A DNA stretch of 64,000 nucleotides from Bog-375 sp049587755 (GTDB lineage Bacteria; Acidobacteriota; Terriglobia; Bryobacterales; Bryobacteraceae). Numbering within the stretch: the stretch's first letter is position 1; each line of letters starts with the position of its first letter. Shown in pieces: positions 1 through 10,605 of the stretch. The translations under genes and the position numbers were made by a program. The DNA lies in NCBI GenBank assembly GCA_049587755.1, contig JBAVEN010000010.1, positions 186,001 through 250,000 of the forward strand. Direction: 5' to 3'. The notes under the pieces are model-generated. The model worked only from the letters and a program-made list of their open reading frames with translations, did not search any database and was not told where the DNA came from.

Positions 1-21
1 CACCGGAAGGGACCTGCGCCA

Positions 22-1323
<1,302 letters not shown>

Positions 1324-1707
1324 GTAACAGGGTTCGCAGGTGAGACGGCTCACGCCGCCGTCAACAAGCCGTGCCGTTGCATTGCTGGGGCGGGTCTAGC
1401 GGGAGACGACTCGCGGCGAACCGAATCAACCACTTGCAAGATGGGCTTCTGGTGAGCCTGCCAGTCGCAGCGAGCGGTGCCGGGTAACACAGTGCAGAGA
1501 GTCTGGCGGTCACGAAATCATATTTCTTGTAACTCACAGCAGACATGCATAGCCATAGTGCCGAACTGTTCAACACTTTTGATCTAACTCAACAAACTCG
1601 CAAAATGGTACTTGACAGCTCATTGGGGGGGATAATAATAGCCATTTCATAGGTACTAATTCAATTCGTAAATACTAATCCGTTTGTAACCGAACTCGGT
1701 GTAGTTC
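1324..1707. other. Intergenic region, no gene seen
   Basis: 384 bases without a convincing gene. The first 250 bases are GC-rich and carry no good ribosome site or codon bias. From about 1580 the sequence becomes AT-rich and holds the promoter-like element listed separately, so the second half is probably the leader of the gene that follows. Confidence 0.5.
1612..1641 (+). promoter_or_regulatory. Promoter candidate upstream of the secreted protein gene
   Basis: A perfect TTGACA at 1612-1617 is followed by an AT-rich TAATAATAG stretch (about 1633-1641) at a distance of 15-18 bases. This is the best sigma-70-like element in the region and points towards the gene at 1708. The exact -10 is ambiguous because the repeat can be read in several registers. 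Confidence 0.4.
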
Positions 1708-3498
1708 TTGTCGCCCCTTGGCACGCTTCCTGCCACGGCGCAGACCACTTATGCCAGCCCCGGGATCATGGTGGGAGCGCAGGACCCGATGATGGGTTTT
1801 CCGGCTGGTTTGAAGTTCCTGCCCTACGGCTATTTCCGCAACATTAGCGGGCAGCCGATGAAGTTGTCGGGGCAAATTTTCTACGCTAAGGGTGGACAAA
1901 GCGCGTCCCTGCCGTTACCGGATACGATCCTTGCGGCGCATTCGTCTCTGTCCCTGCCGTTGCAGACTATGATTCAAGGGCTCGGACTCAACGGGGCAAT
2001 TACTCTCGTGTTTTCCTATTCCGGCCAGGGGGGTGCGCTGTTGGCCTCTACCGGGTCGGTGGATACGAGCGGCAATTACGTGTTCGCCGTTCCGGCACAC
2101 CCATCCGGCCAGAGTGCGGGTAAGACCTCGACTTTTTGGACGACGGCAGGCGGCTTCGATACAATGTACTCCATCTGGAATCCGGCGAGCCAGGCGCAAC
2201 CGTTGCTGGCGACGTTCCAGTTGGGTAACGGCCAGACGTATATCTATCCAGTGACTGTGCCTGCCTCCGGGACGGCGATGATCGATCTCAAGGAAATCGC
2301 CGAGATGGGCGCGCCGGACATCAACGGCAACAAGCTGCCGGTGTCGGTGACGCAGGGCCGGATCTCCTTCTCGTCCGCGAGCGGAAAACCCGCCGATCCG
2401 ATGAACGTGGTGGTCAGCGGCGGCATTTACAATCCGACCAAGGCAGTGTGCGGGTATACGTGTGAAACATGCGACGGCTGCACGGAATTCACGCTAGTGC
2501 CGAGCCCGGGCGAAGGGACAGTGGGCGTGCTCATGCAGTATTACGCGCAGTGTCCATGGACCACTGGCGTGTTGCAGGACTACACTGGTTCGTCCAGTTG
2601 GTCGGATGAACCCGTTATTATTAGTTTTGAGAGCCCCGGCCTGGGAGATCCGCAGGATCCGGGATCGACAACGGTGTCCGCCCAATGGCCATTAGCTCCG
2701 ATAAGCATGGGCCAGATCTGCACATCCCCGCCGCTTCCGAACTGCCAGTATGTATCGCCGGTGGTGGAAGCGCCGACAGAGGTGAATCCTTCAGTGACTA
2801 TCCAGGTCCAGAACGGCTTCGTCGGTTCCACTGGGAATGCCCTTGTTGTAATGGGTAACAGCGGCCTGACTTCAACCGCGATAACCGCGCAGGGGAGTCC
2901 GGCCGGCGGCTCCGTCAGTTGGACCGTCGGGCCTAATCTCCAAATAAATGGCGCGAATTCCATCAACGCCTCTCTCACTGGCACTGGCCCGAGCGCGAGC
3001 TACGGCGACACGTGGGTCCAGGTCACATATACAGTCAACGGGCAGTCCGCATCAGCCAGCACAAGGTGCTCGGTGCTCAATCCAACGACCCTCCAGGTCG
3101 CCGGCCCCCTTGGGGGAAGTCAGACCACCACAGCGTACCAGTCGGGCCTAAACGTCGGCTATGTCACCACCGTGATCTATTACGTGTGGGATCAAATGTC
3201 GAACGAGATCTCGCTCCCGGGGATAACGCTAACCGAGGTGCTGGCAACAACCAGCAATCCCTTTGGGGTGGAGTTTATTCCGCCGGACAATACGGCTAAC
3301 ACAGAGACCTCCAACTCCAACGGTGCCATGCAAGACCTTCTGTACGCCTACACCTCAAACGGCAAGGGCTTGCCCAGCGGCTTCTCGGCTTCCCGGGCGC
3401 AGAGCCTTACGGCGAACGGATATGCGTTTAGCCCAGTTCAGCAGCAGCAGTATACACAGGCTTTCGCAACGGTCGCGACGGGGGTTCTAAGCCGATGA
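1708..3498 (+). CDS. Secreted protein of unknown function, N-terminus uncertain
   Basis: The open frame encodes up to 596 residues rich in Ser, Thr, Gly and Ala, the composition of an extracellular beta-sandwich protein. I do not recognise a family. A Cys-rich patch (CGYTCETCDGC) lies near residue 250. The frame opens only one codon before a TTG at 1708, just after an in-frame TAG, and the first residues (SPLGTLPATAQ) look like the end of a signal peptide whose hydrophobic core is absent. No Shine-Dalgarno precedes the TTG. Either the start is displaced by a frameshift or the 5' end has been lost. It overlaps the next gene by 4 bases (ATGA), so the pair is probably translated together. Confidence 0.7.
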   Translation: MSPLGTLPATAQTTYASPGIMVGAQDPMMGFPAGLKFLPYGYFRNISGQPMKLSGQIFYAKGGQSASLPLPDTILAAHSSLSLPLQTMIQGLGLNGAITLVFSYSGQGGALLASTGSVDTSGNYVFAVPAHPSGQSAGKTSTFWTTAGGFDTMYSIWNPASQAQPLLATFQLGNGQTYIYPVTVPASGTAMIDLKEIAEMGAPDINGNKLPVSVTQGRISFSSASGKPADPMNVVVSGGIYNPTKAVCGYTCETCDGCTEFTLVPSPGEGTVGVLMQYYAQCPWTTGVLQDYTGSSSWSDEPVIISFESPGLGDPQDPGSTTVSAQWPLAPISMGQICTSPPLPNCQYVSPVVEAPTEVNPSVTIQVQNGFVGSTGNALVVMGNSGLTSTAITAQGSPAGGSVSWTVGPNLQINGANSINASLTGTGPSASYGDTWVQVTYTVNGQSASASTRCSVLNPTTLQVAGPLGGSQTTTAYQSGLNVGYVTTVIYYVWDQMSNEISLPGITLTEVLATTSNPFGVEFIPPDNTANTETSNSNGAMQDLLYAYTSNGKGLPSGFSASRAQSLTANGYAFSPVQQQQYTQAFATVATGVLSR

Positions 3499-4889
3499 AG
3501 AAGCGGGCCGGTGGCATTTGTGCAGTATTGGTTCTAACGCTGTCCAACCTTATCGGCGCCGCCGAGCAACGGGATGCCGAGGCGTGGCAAATCTTACATG
3601 GTGCCCTTGAAGCCGGCGGCCCAAGGGCAGCGGAGGTTCTGCCTCTGCTCGGGGCAATGCGGGGGGAGGAACCCAGGAGAATACTGGAGGGGATATTCAA
3701 GGGCAAGAATGGGATAGACATCTCGTCCGCAGCGAGCGGGCTCTCCCCCGCTCAATGCGCCGCTTTCCTGCCGTTACTCAAGCAGGCAGCCTTGGACCCG
3801 GCGATTGAGTCGAGGACGAAGCTGGGCGTGTTGGGCGCGATCGCAAGAACTGGCACTCCAGAGGCGGCGCAAGCTTTGATTGGGATCGCGAATGATGAGC
3901 CGGAACCCATCATCGCAGGGGCGGCGTTCGGGGTCCTCGGAGAGATGGGGCCGGTTGCGGAAGATGTGCTCGTTAAGGAAGTGGAGGCAGGACCCTCCGC
4001 TTGGCATAGGGAGACGGCGACCTGGGTGCTGGTGCGGGGCTTTGGGCCGCGACGCTCAGGCGCAGCATTCCGGGTCGCGCTTCACGATCCCGATTGGAAG
4101 GTGCGCTTTGCCGGGGCGATGGGCCTCGCCCGATCAGGATCGCCGGAGGGCCAGGGCGAGCTGGAGAAGGTCGCCCACGGAAACGACCTGGTTTATCGCG
4201 TGGAAGCGTTGGCGGCTCTTACGGCATTGGGCGTGTCCCAATCTGCTTCTGAACTAAGAGGAGTGCTGACTGGAACGGACCGGGCAGCAAGCCTAAAAGC
4301 CGTGTCCGCCATAGTTGGGATAGGAGGAGAGAAGCTAAAGGCCCTCGTGTTCGATCTCGGGCTGGAGAGAAAGCCGGAGTTCGAGACCATAATCGCGGGG
4401 GAATTGCTGGATCCGGGCGATCCTCGCGACGCGGTCGTCTTGACGAAGATGCTCGATGATGGGGACGAGATCTCGCGAATTGTAGCAGCGGAGCGCCTCT
4501 TCAAAGGGCACCCTACAGCCCAAGCCAGGAATGTGATTGTGCGAGCGCTCCAAAGCGGAAATGCGCAGGCGCGCCAAGTCGCCGTAGATTTCGCCACCGG
4601 CGAACCTTCGCTTTGGCCGGATCTTGGGAACTTCCTTGCAGCCGTCGACCCTGCGGTGCGGGAAGCCGCGATTGCGGCTGCTGGAAAGCTGCGAAGGCGA
4701 AAGGACGTTACACTCCTGACTCAGTACCTGCGAGACGAATCGCCCGGTATTTCTTTGGCGGCGGCGCGATCCCTTGCAGCGGTCGACCCAGTTGCGGCCC
4801 AAACAGCGTTTCAAGATGGTCTTAAATCCGACGTTTGGTACGTGAGGGTTCATTGCGCAGCGATGCTTCTTTCGCATCGAGGTGAGTAG
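3495..4889 (+). CDS. Secreted HEAT-repeat protein
   Basis: A 464-residue protein with a short signal peptide (residues 1-23, cleavage near IGAA) followed by helical repeats through to the end. Recurrent units such as TPEAAQALIGIANDEPEP and VREAAIAAAGKLRRRKDV have the alanine/leucine spacing of HEAT or PBS-lyase-type repeats, which act as protein-protein scaffolds. It overlaps the upstream secreted protein gene by 4 bases, so the two are likely made and used together in the periplasm or at the cell surface. No catalytic motif is visible. In Acidobacteriota HEAT proteins often accompany secreted proteins, but the partner here is unknown. Confidence 0.8.
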   Translation: MKKRAGGICAVLVLTLSNLIGAAEQRDAEAWQILHGALEAGGPRAAEVLPLLGAMRGEEPRRILEGIFKGKNGIDISSAASGLSPAQCAAFLPLLKQAALDPAIESRTKLGVLGAIARTGTPEAAQALIGIANDEPEPIIAGAAFGVLGEMGPVAEDVLVKEVEAGPSAWHRETATWVLVRGFGPRRSGAAFRVALHDPDWKVRFAGAMGLARSGSPEGQGELEKVAHGNDLVYRVEALAALTALGVSQSASELRGVLTGTDRAASLKAVSAIVGIGGEKLKALVFDLGLERKPEFETIIAGELLDPGDPRDAVVLTKMLDDGDEISRIVAAERLFKGHPTAQARNVIVRALQSGNAQARQVAVDFATGEPSLWPDLGNFLAAVDPAVREAAIAAAGKLRRRKDVTLLTQYLRDESPGISLAAARSLAAVDPVAAQTAFQDGLKSDVWYVRVHCAAMLLSHRGE

Positions 4890-5244
4890 GAACCCCCTCT
4901 CAGCGGCGCCGCAAGGCTCGACCTCAAGCTCGTGCACCGCCAACGGCAGTCCGGCCGGCGGGACGCACTCCTGGAGCGCCTCAAAATCGGCGATCCGGGC
5001 CACCTTGCTGATAACGATGACCCGGCCCGAGGGACGGCAGGCGGAACATGCTGCCTGCGCTGCGTCTCCGCCCGCGGGGTGCCACGCGTTGACGCTGCGC
5101 TCAGTCGGTATGGCTGCTTCCATCTGCGTTCGGAGCGCGAACCCAGACTAAGTGGGCCGTTTTGTAAATATGGCTGGCGGCGGCCGAGCGCTTCGCGGAT
5201 GGCGCCGGGCCGGGCATGCCCGGCCCTACAACCGCCGCGGAGAG
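4890..5244. other. Intergenic region with possible minus-strand coding remnant
   Basis: 355 bases between a plus-strand and a minus-strand gene. On the minus strand, roughly 5050 down to 4905, about 45 codons show the strong G/C third-position bias of real genes (reading RVIVISKVARIADFEALQ and onwards), but the frame has no good start and runs into the HEAT gene antisense, so at most it is a fragment. The right end holds a 20-base perfect palindrome, listed separately. Confidence 0.3.
5207..5226. repeat. 20-base perfect palindrome
   Basis: The sequence GGGCCGGGCATGCCCGGCCC equals its own reverse complement. It lies just past the stop codon of the minus-strand TPR lipoprotein gene (19 bases from it). 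With no T-run after it, it is not a canonical intrinsic terminator, but it could act as a transcript 3'-end hairpin or belong to the hairpin-type dispersed repeats seen elsewhere in the window. Confidence 0.7.
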
Positions 5245-7206
5245 CTATTGCCTTTCCAGGCTGGCTCTGGCTATCGCTTCTTCGCCCCATTGGAATGGCG
5301 CGTCGCCCGAGAGTTGAAGGAAGAGCTTGTAATTCGCCTGGGCCGCATCCGCCCGGCCCTGCTTTTCGGCCAACTGGCCGCGCAGGAAGAACAGGCGCGG
5401 GAACCAGCAGGAGGCGAACGCGTCGATGCCGGTGGGCGGTGGAATCGGATTGAGAGCGAGTAGCGGCGCCGCCTGCGCGGTCTGCCCGGTCTCGAGGTAG
5501 GCCCAAGCCAGCAGCACCGGCATTTCCGGATTGGTGGGCTTGGAATTCTCGTAGGCGCGCCGCAGCGCCGGCGCCGCCGCGTCAAACTGTTTTCCGAGCA
5601 GCAGGGCCTGGCCGAGCGCAAAATCGCGCATCGTTGCCTGTTCGGGACGCGGCGCAAGCTTTTCCGCGCGCGCGGCCCACTCGTCCGGGCTCGCGGGCGG
5701 ACCAGCCAGGAAGCCGGCCAGCGCGGCGGCCTGCACGGTTGCCAAGGCTGCCCGGGCGTGCGCTTGCGCCGCCGCGCGATCGCCCAGGTATAGGCTCCAA
5801 ATCGCCAGTTGCGCGTGGGCCTGCACGGCGAGGCTGCGCGCCACAGGGTCCGCTTCGCGGCGGGCAATGGCTTCCAGATCCCCACATCCTTCCCGCCGCC
5901 GGCCGCTCAGGAAGCGCCACTGGCCGCGGTAGAGGTCCGCCGCCGGGTCCCCAGCCGCGAAGCGCGCCTGGACGTATTTCTCCGACAGGCCGCCGGCGCC
6001 GGCCACGTCCCCAGTCATCAGGCGCGCCATTGCCGCCTTAAGCCAATCGCCGCCATTCTGGAAATGCGGATCGCGCTTCGCCGCTTGCACGTAGAACGCC
6101 TCGGCTTCCCGTAGATGTCCGGTCAGCAACTGCACGTCGCCCAGCGAATCGAACGTGTTGGGATCGGAGGGCCGTAGCGTCTGGCAGCGGCGCAAGTCCG
6201 CCAGCGCCTCGTCCGGATGGCCGGCGAAAGCTGCCGCGTAGGCAGCCTGGTTGAGCGCCGCAACTTGGGTGGGATCGAGTTCCGCCACCTTGCGGAAGGC
6301 CGCTTGCGCCGCGCTGTAATGGCGGCGGGAAAAAGCAAAATCGCCGAGCGCCAGCCACGCCTCCGGATTCGCTGGCTCGGCCGCAGCCACGGTGGCCAGC
6401 GCCTGCTGCCGCGCAGCCGCCTGGTTTTCCAGCGTGGCCACCTCCAGCCGCAGCCGGGCCTGCTCGATGGCTGGCATCCCGGCCGCGAGAGCCATCGCCC
6501 GGTTGAGACAAGCCAGCGCGCCGTCGCGATCGCCACGTTGCGCCATCAGGCCAGCCAGCAGGCGCGCGGCGGGGCCGAACGCCGGATCGGCATCGTGTGC
6601 CGCTTGCGCCAGCGATTCCGCCCCGGCGGGGCCGGCGGCATCGAGCGCGTCGATGTAAGCGCGCAGCGCAGCCTCGCTACGCGTGGGGTAACCGGATGCG
6701 TGGGGAGAAATCTGCCGCGCCAGCGCGGCCCCCGCTGCCAGAACTTCGCCGGCATCGCCTTCCGCAGTCAGCTCAGCAACACTCCGGCCGGTGCGCGGAT
6801 CGGCCAGGCTCAGGTGCGCTTCCAGCCGGCCATTGCGAATGGCGTAGTCGCCATAACCGATGCGCGAGGCGCCGAGCGACAGCGCCGCCGCCCGGCCGGC
6901 GGAGATGCCGGGTGCCATCACCGGCCTCGCGCCCAGCGCACGGTCCATCGCCAACAATCGCGAGCTCGGAATGGCGTATAGTTCGGACGCCCCGGCCAGT
7001 TCTGTGTCCAGAATCTCCTGGAGGGCGCGGCCCACCCAATCGGCGGCCGGATCGGAGCCCAGGTTCTCGAACCGCAACACCGCCAGCCGCTGGGCGCCCG
7101 CCGGCGCCTGATGGCGCGCGCAGCCGAGTTGCGTCAGCAGAAGCGCCGCCAGGGCAAGCCAAAAATTCAGCCGCCGAAGCGTCGCGGCCCGCACAGGCGC
7201 CCTCAT
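5245..7206 (-). CDS. TPR-repeat lipoprotein with N-terminal FlgO/TolB-N-like domain
   Basis: A 653-residue exported protein. The N-terminus has a hydrophobic segment followed by QLGC, a weak lipobox, so lipid anchoring is possible. Residues about 38-150 (LAVLRFENLG then WVGRALQEILDTELAG) resemble the nucleotide-fold domain placed before TPRs in many sensor and adenylate-cyclase-associated proteins. The remainder is a long tetratricopeptide array (for example residues 260-420), suited to protein-protein interaction. It is the last gene of a minus-strand cluster behind a penicillin-binding protein and another TPR protein, with a 60-base gap from the latter, so a role in envelope assembly is plausible but inferred only from context. 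Confidence 0.75.
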   Translation of the reverse strand: MRAPVRAATLRRLNFWLALAALLLTQLGCARHQAPAGAQRLAVLRFENLGSDPAADWVGRALQEILDTELAGASELYAIPSSRLLAMDRALGARPVMAPGISAGRAAALSLGASRIGYGDYAIRNGRLEAHLSLADPRTGRSVAELTAEGDAGEVLAAGAALARQISPHASGYPTRSEAALRAYIDALDAAGPAGAESLAQAAHDADPAFGPAARLLAGLMAQRGDRDGALACLNRAMALAAGMPAIEQARLRLEVATLENQAAARQQALATVAAAEPANPEAWLALGDFAFSRRHYSAAQAAFRKVAELDPTQVAALNQAAYAAAFAGHPDEALADLRRCQTLRPSDPNTFDSLGDVQLLTGHLREAEAFYVQAAKRDPHFQNGGDWLKAAMARLMTGDVAGAGGLSEKYVQARFAAGDPAADLYRGQWRFLSGRRREGCGDLEAIARREADPVARSLAVQAHAQLAIWSLYLGDRAAAQAHARAALATVQAAALAGFLAGPPASPDEWAARAEKLAPRPEQATMRDFALGQALLLGKQFDAAAPALRRAYENSKPTNPEMPVLLAWAYLETGQTAQAAPLLALNPIPPPTGIDAFASCWFPRLFFLRGQLAEKQGRADAAQANYKLFLQLSGDAPFQWGEEAIARASLERQ

Positions 7207-7266
7207 AGGGCAATTCTGGCGGCCCCAGGGCGGGGCCCTGGTCTCCGTCCCGTCTGCCGCCAGTGT

Positions 7267-8037
7267 CTAAAGAGCACGCGGCATCCGCGCCATCAGCTCC
7301 TTGAATTCCGGCAAGTCCTTCAAGGTGGCGAAATCCGGCTCCTCGTCCAGGCTCTTCTTTTCTTTGAACCCTTCTTCGAGCGCCTTGCGGAGGTATTGGA
7401 TGGCCACGTCGTTCTGTCCGGCTTTCGCGAACACCTTGGCCAGGTAGAAGTGGTATTTGGCGCGCTCCTCGATGCTGGTCTCTTCCAGAATCTGCCCCAC
7501 GCCGCCGTGCTGCTGGAACACTTCCGGGTCCAGCCGCAGGGCGGTCTGGAAGCAGTCGTACCCGCGCGTGTAGTCCTTACGGTTGAACCATGCCCTGCCC
7601 AGGTTCTCGTAAACAATGGCGGAACGACGCTCGCCGGGCGCGGTCTTCAGCGCGCGGTTGTACCAGTTGATGGCGCGGCGGTAACTCTTCCGGGCATAGT
7701 AAATGGTGCCGAGGTTGTTCAGCGCCTCCATGTAATCCGGCTTCAGCTTGATGGCGCGCTCGTAAGCCTTGCGCGCATTGTCGAGCTGGTCTAACTGCTG
7801 GTAGGCGATGCCCAGCTTATTCTGCACCACCGCATTTTGCGGAGAGGCTTCGCGGTAGGTTTCGATGGCCTCGCGGAATTTCTTCTCGACCATGAATACA
7901 TCGCCGCGGGTTTCATCGGACAGTGTGGGCGCTGGCGGCTTGGCTACCGGGTTGGATGCGTCCGGCATCGACTGAGCCGGCGCCGAAAGGGAACTCAAGG
8001 CGGCTGCAAGAAGCAGGCCCGCCGGCAGGATCAGCAT
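7267..8037 (-). CDS. Secreted TPR-repeat protein
   Basis: A 256-residue protein with a signal peptide (residues 1-22, cleavage near APAQ) and at least four TPR units between residues 45 and 190, recognisable from the repeated pattern ending in ALKLKPDY/ALRLDPE-type helices (here AIKLKPDYMEALNNLG). The C-terminal part is also helical. It starts 21 bases after the stop of the penicillin-binding protein gene; a GGGGAG about 11 bases before the ATG may serve as ribosome site. The tight spacing suggests co-transcription with the peptidoglycan synthase. The protein could be a periplasmic partner of that enzyme, which is inference. Confidence 0.8.
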   Translation of the reverse strand: MLILPAGLLLAAALSSLSAPAQSMPDASNPVAKPPAPTLSDETRGDVFMVEKKFREAIETYREASPQNAVVQNKLGIAYQQLDQLDNARKAYERAIKLKPDYMEALNNLGTIYYARKSYRRAINWYNRALKTAPGERRSAIVYENLGRAWFNRKDYTRGYDCFQTALRLDPEVFQQHGGVGQILEETSIEERAKYHFYLAKVFAKAGQNDVAIQYLRKALEEGFKEKKSLDEEPDFATLKDLPEFKELMARMPRAL

Positions 8038-8058
8038 ATGTGACTGACTCCCCTACCC

Positions 8059-10605
8059 TTATTTGAACACACCCAGCAGGCGGCGCAAGATACTCTTCTT
8101 TTCCTCCGGTTTGCGTGTGTCCTGGCCTTTCGCCGGACCGGGTGGGGGCTGCGCGGCTGCCGCCGAAGCCTGACGCGCGGCGCGCCGTGCCACCGCCGCC
8201 GGTGCCGGCGCCGCGGGCGAGCCGCCGTTGGCAGGGGTGTCAGCGGACGCAACCGGGTTCCCGCTCCCGGTGTCCCAGCCGGCCACGTTGGTAACGCCGG
8301 TCCGGCCGCCGTGGAGCGGGCAGGTGCCCACCGGCTCTGTGCCGGCAATGTACACTTCGGTCTCCGTCTTCGGGCAGGCGGGTGTGGCCGGCATCCCCGA
8401 TTGCGGATCGATCTCCACGCTCACCACCCCCTCCGGCGCGGTGAATTCCTTGGCGTCGCGGTACTCGCGGTAATCGAGCGCGCGTTTCATGAACTCCGCC
8501 CAGATCGGCGCCGCCGATTTCGCCCCTTCCAGGTCCAGGTCGCGATTGTCGTCAAACCCGACCCACACCACGCAAAGCAGCTCGGACGTGTAGCCGGCGA
8601 ACCAGCCATCGCGCGAGGTGCCGGTCTTGCCCGCCGCCGGCGCCAGGAATCCGCGGCTGCGCACACCCGCTGCCGTGCCGCTGCGCAGCACTTCCTCCAT
8701 CAGGTCGGTCATCATGTACGCGATGCGCGGATCGAGCACCGCCTTTTGTTCCGTTGTGCTCTTGTAGATCACCTCGCCTTTGTCCGTGCGCACCATGTTG
8801 AGGAAGCTCGGCTTCACGTAGGTGCCCTGGTTGGCGAACATGGTGTAGGCGCCAGCCGCCTCCAGCGGCGTGATCTCATACGCGCCCAGCGCCACCGCCG
8901 GAGTCGGGTGAATGCGATAGTTCATCCCCGCGCGATTGGCCATCGCCACCACCGCGTCAAACCCCACCATCTCTCCTACCTTCACCGTGGCCACGTTGAG
9001 CGAATGCGCCAGCGCCTCGCGCAGCGTCACCCGGCCGTGGAACTCGTTGGCGAAGTTGGCGGGCGCGTAAGGTTTGCCGTCGAACCAGAAGGTGGTGGGC
9101 TCATCGTCCACCATCGTGCTCGGCGTGATCACGCGCGGAGCGCCCTCCACTGCCGTATCCAGCGCCGCGGCATACACAAACGGTTTGAAGATCGAGCCCG
9201 GCTGCCGCTTGGCGAGCACGTGATTCAACTGGCTGATGCCATAATTCCGGCCTCCGACCAGCGCCCTCACTTCGCCGGTGTGCGGATCCAGTGCCACCAG
9301 CGCCACCTGCGGTTCCGGCGGCGTCTGGCCGCGGAAACGCCACTGCCGCTTGATCTGGGCGTCCACGTTCTGCATCCCCAGGCGGACCGCTTCCGCCGCC
9401 GCCCGCTGCAGCCGCATGTCGAGCGTGGTGTAAAGGCGGAAGGCATTGTTCTGGAAATCGGTATCGAGGAACTTGGCCTGCACCACGTCGTTCACCATAT
9501 CGACGAAGTACGGCGCTTCCTGCGACTGCGCCGCGCCCTTCGGGGCGACGATCGGCGCATCCAACGCCAGCGCGTAATCGCGGTCGTTCACGTAACCGTT
9601 CTGCCGCATCATGCCCAGCACCAGGTTGCGCCGGTCCTTCACCCGGTCCGGGTGGCGATAAGGATCGTAGTGCGCCGGGTTCTGAATCATTCCGGCCAGC
9701 TCCGCCGCCTCCGGCAACGTGATCTGGCTGAGATCCTTGCCTAAGAACGCTTCCGACGCCTCGCCGAATCCGTGGATGCGGAACGTGCCGCGCGACCCCA
9801 GGTAGATATCATTGGCGTAGTCTTCGAAGATCTGCTCCTTCGAGAGCCGCTGCTCCAGCTCGAGCGTGATCACCATCTCGGCCAGCTTCCGCTTCCAGCG
9901 TTTGTCCTGGTCCAGCCACAACATGCGCGCCAACTGCTGGCTCAGTGTGGACGCCCCCTGCTCCTTCCTCCCCTGCCTCAGATCCACGTACGCGGCTTTG
10001 AGGATGCGCGAAGGGTCGAAACCCGCGTGTTGAAAAAAGTGCTTGTCCTCGGCCGAGGTCACCGCGTCCACCAGCACCCGGGGAATGTCGGCGAACTTCA
10101 CGATGCGCCGCTTCTCGCGGTTGGGACCGGAGAGGCTGGTGATGAGCTGCGGTTCCAGCCGGTATTCGTTGCGGTATGTATTGTCTTGCAGGGAAATGAT
10201 GGAGGAAATGTGCCCGTGCGCGAACTTGATCAGCCCGGCCTCCTGGTCGAAATACGAATCCGGCCCGGGAAAAATCTCGATCGCGTTCGGATGCAGTTGG
10301 TAGTAGCCGTCCGGGTTGGACCGCGATTCGCCGTAGCCGCTGCGGCGCAGGTCGGCCGCGATGTCGTCCGGCGTCAGCGCGTCTCCCACCGCTACCGATT
10401 GCGGCGCGGCGTAAATCTTGGTCGTGTTGGCAAACGGCCCCAGCCGCAGCTTCTCATCCATCAACTGCGCGTACTTCGAGTAGTAGTGAATGAAAACGCC
10501 CAGCGCCACAATGGAAAATAAGGATGCGCCGATCACCAACCAGCGGCCCACTGGCCCTAGGAAGAACCGCGCCAGTCCCGCGCCCCGCGGGATCCGGACC
10601 TTCAT
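8059..10605 (-). CDS. Class A penicillin-binding protein (PBP1b-like transglycosylase/transpeptidase)
   Basis: Bifunctional peptidoglycan synthase, 848 residues from the chosen ATG. Order: cytoplasmic basic tail, one membrane anchor (residues about 21-42), a UB2H-like domain (about 60-150; KIYAAPQSV then DIAADLRRSGYGES), a GT51 transglycosylase (about 165-340) with catalytic Glu186 in SAEDKHFF and the QGASTLSQQLARM helix, then the transpeptidase with SIFK (Ser471), SLN and KTGTSRDG motifs. The C-terminal 60 residues are Ala/Pro-rich and end in a basic run. The UB2H domain is the mark of the PBP1b class. A longer start at 10638 or 10692 is open; I prefer 10605 because AAAGAA lies just upstream. 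First gene of the minus-strand cluster with two TPR proteins. Confidence 0.93.
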   Translation of the reverse strand: MKVRIPRGAGLARFFLGPVGRWLVIGASLFSIVALGVFIHYYSKYAQLMDEKLRLGPFANTTKIYAAPQSVAVGDALTPDDIAADLRRSGYGESRSNPDGYYQLHPNAIEIFPGPDSYFDQEAGLIKFAHGHISSIISLQDNTYRNEYRLEPQLITSLSGPNREKRRIVKFADIPRVLVDAVTSAEDKHFFQHAGFDPSRILKAAYVDLRQGRKEQGASTLSQQLARMLWLDQDKRWKRKLAEMVITLELEQRLSKEQIFEDYANDIYLGSRGTFRIHGFGEASEAFLGKDLSQITLPEAAELAGMIQNPAHYDPYRHPDRVKDRRNLVLGMMRQNGYVNDRDYALALDAPIVAPKGAAQSQEAPYFVDMVNDVVQAKFLDTDFQNNAFRLYTTLDMRLQRAAAEAVRLGMQNVDAQIKRQWRFRGQTPPEPQVALVALDPHTGEVRALVGGRNYGISQLNHVLAKRQPGSIFKPFVYAAALDTAVEGAPRVITPSTMVDDEPTTFWFDGKPYAPANFANEFHGRVTLREALAHSLNVATVKVGEMVGFDAVVAMANRAGMNYRIHPTPAVALGAYEITPLEAAGAYTMFANQGTYVKPSFLNMVRTDKGEVIYKSTTEQKAVLDPRIAYMMTDLMEEVLRSGTAAGVRSRGFLAPAAGKTGTSRDGWFAGYTSELLCVVWVGFDDNRDLDLEGAKSAAPIWAEFMKRALDYREYRDAKEFTAPEGVVSVEIDPQSGMPATPACPKTETEVYIAGTEPVGTCPLHGGRTGVTNVAGWDTGSGNPVASADTPANGGSPAAPAPAAVARRAARQASAAAAQPPPGPAKGQDTRKPEEKKSILRRLLGVFK

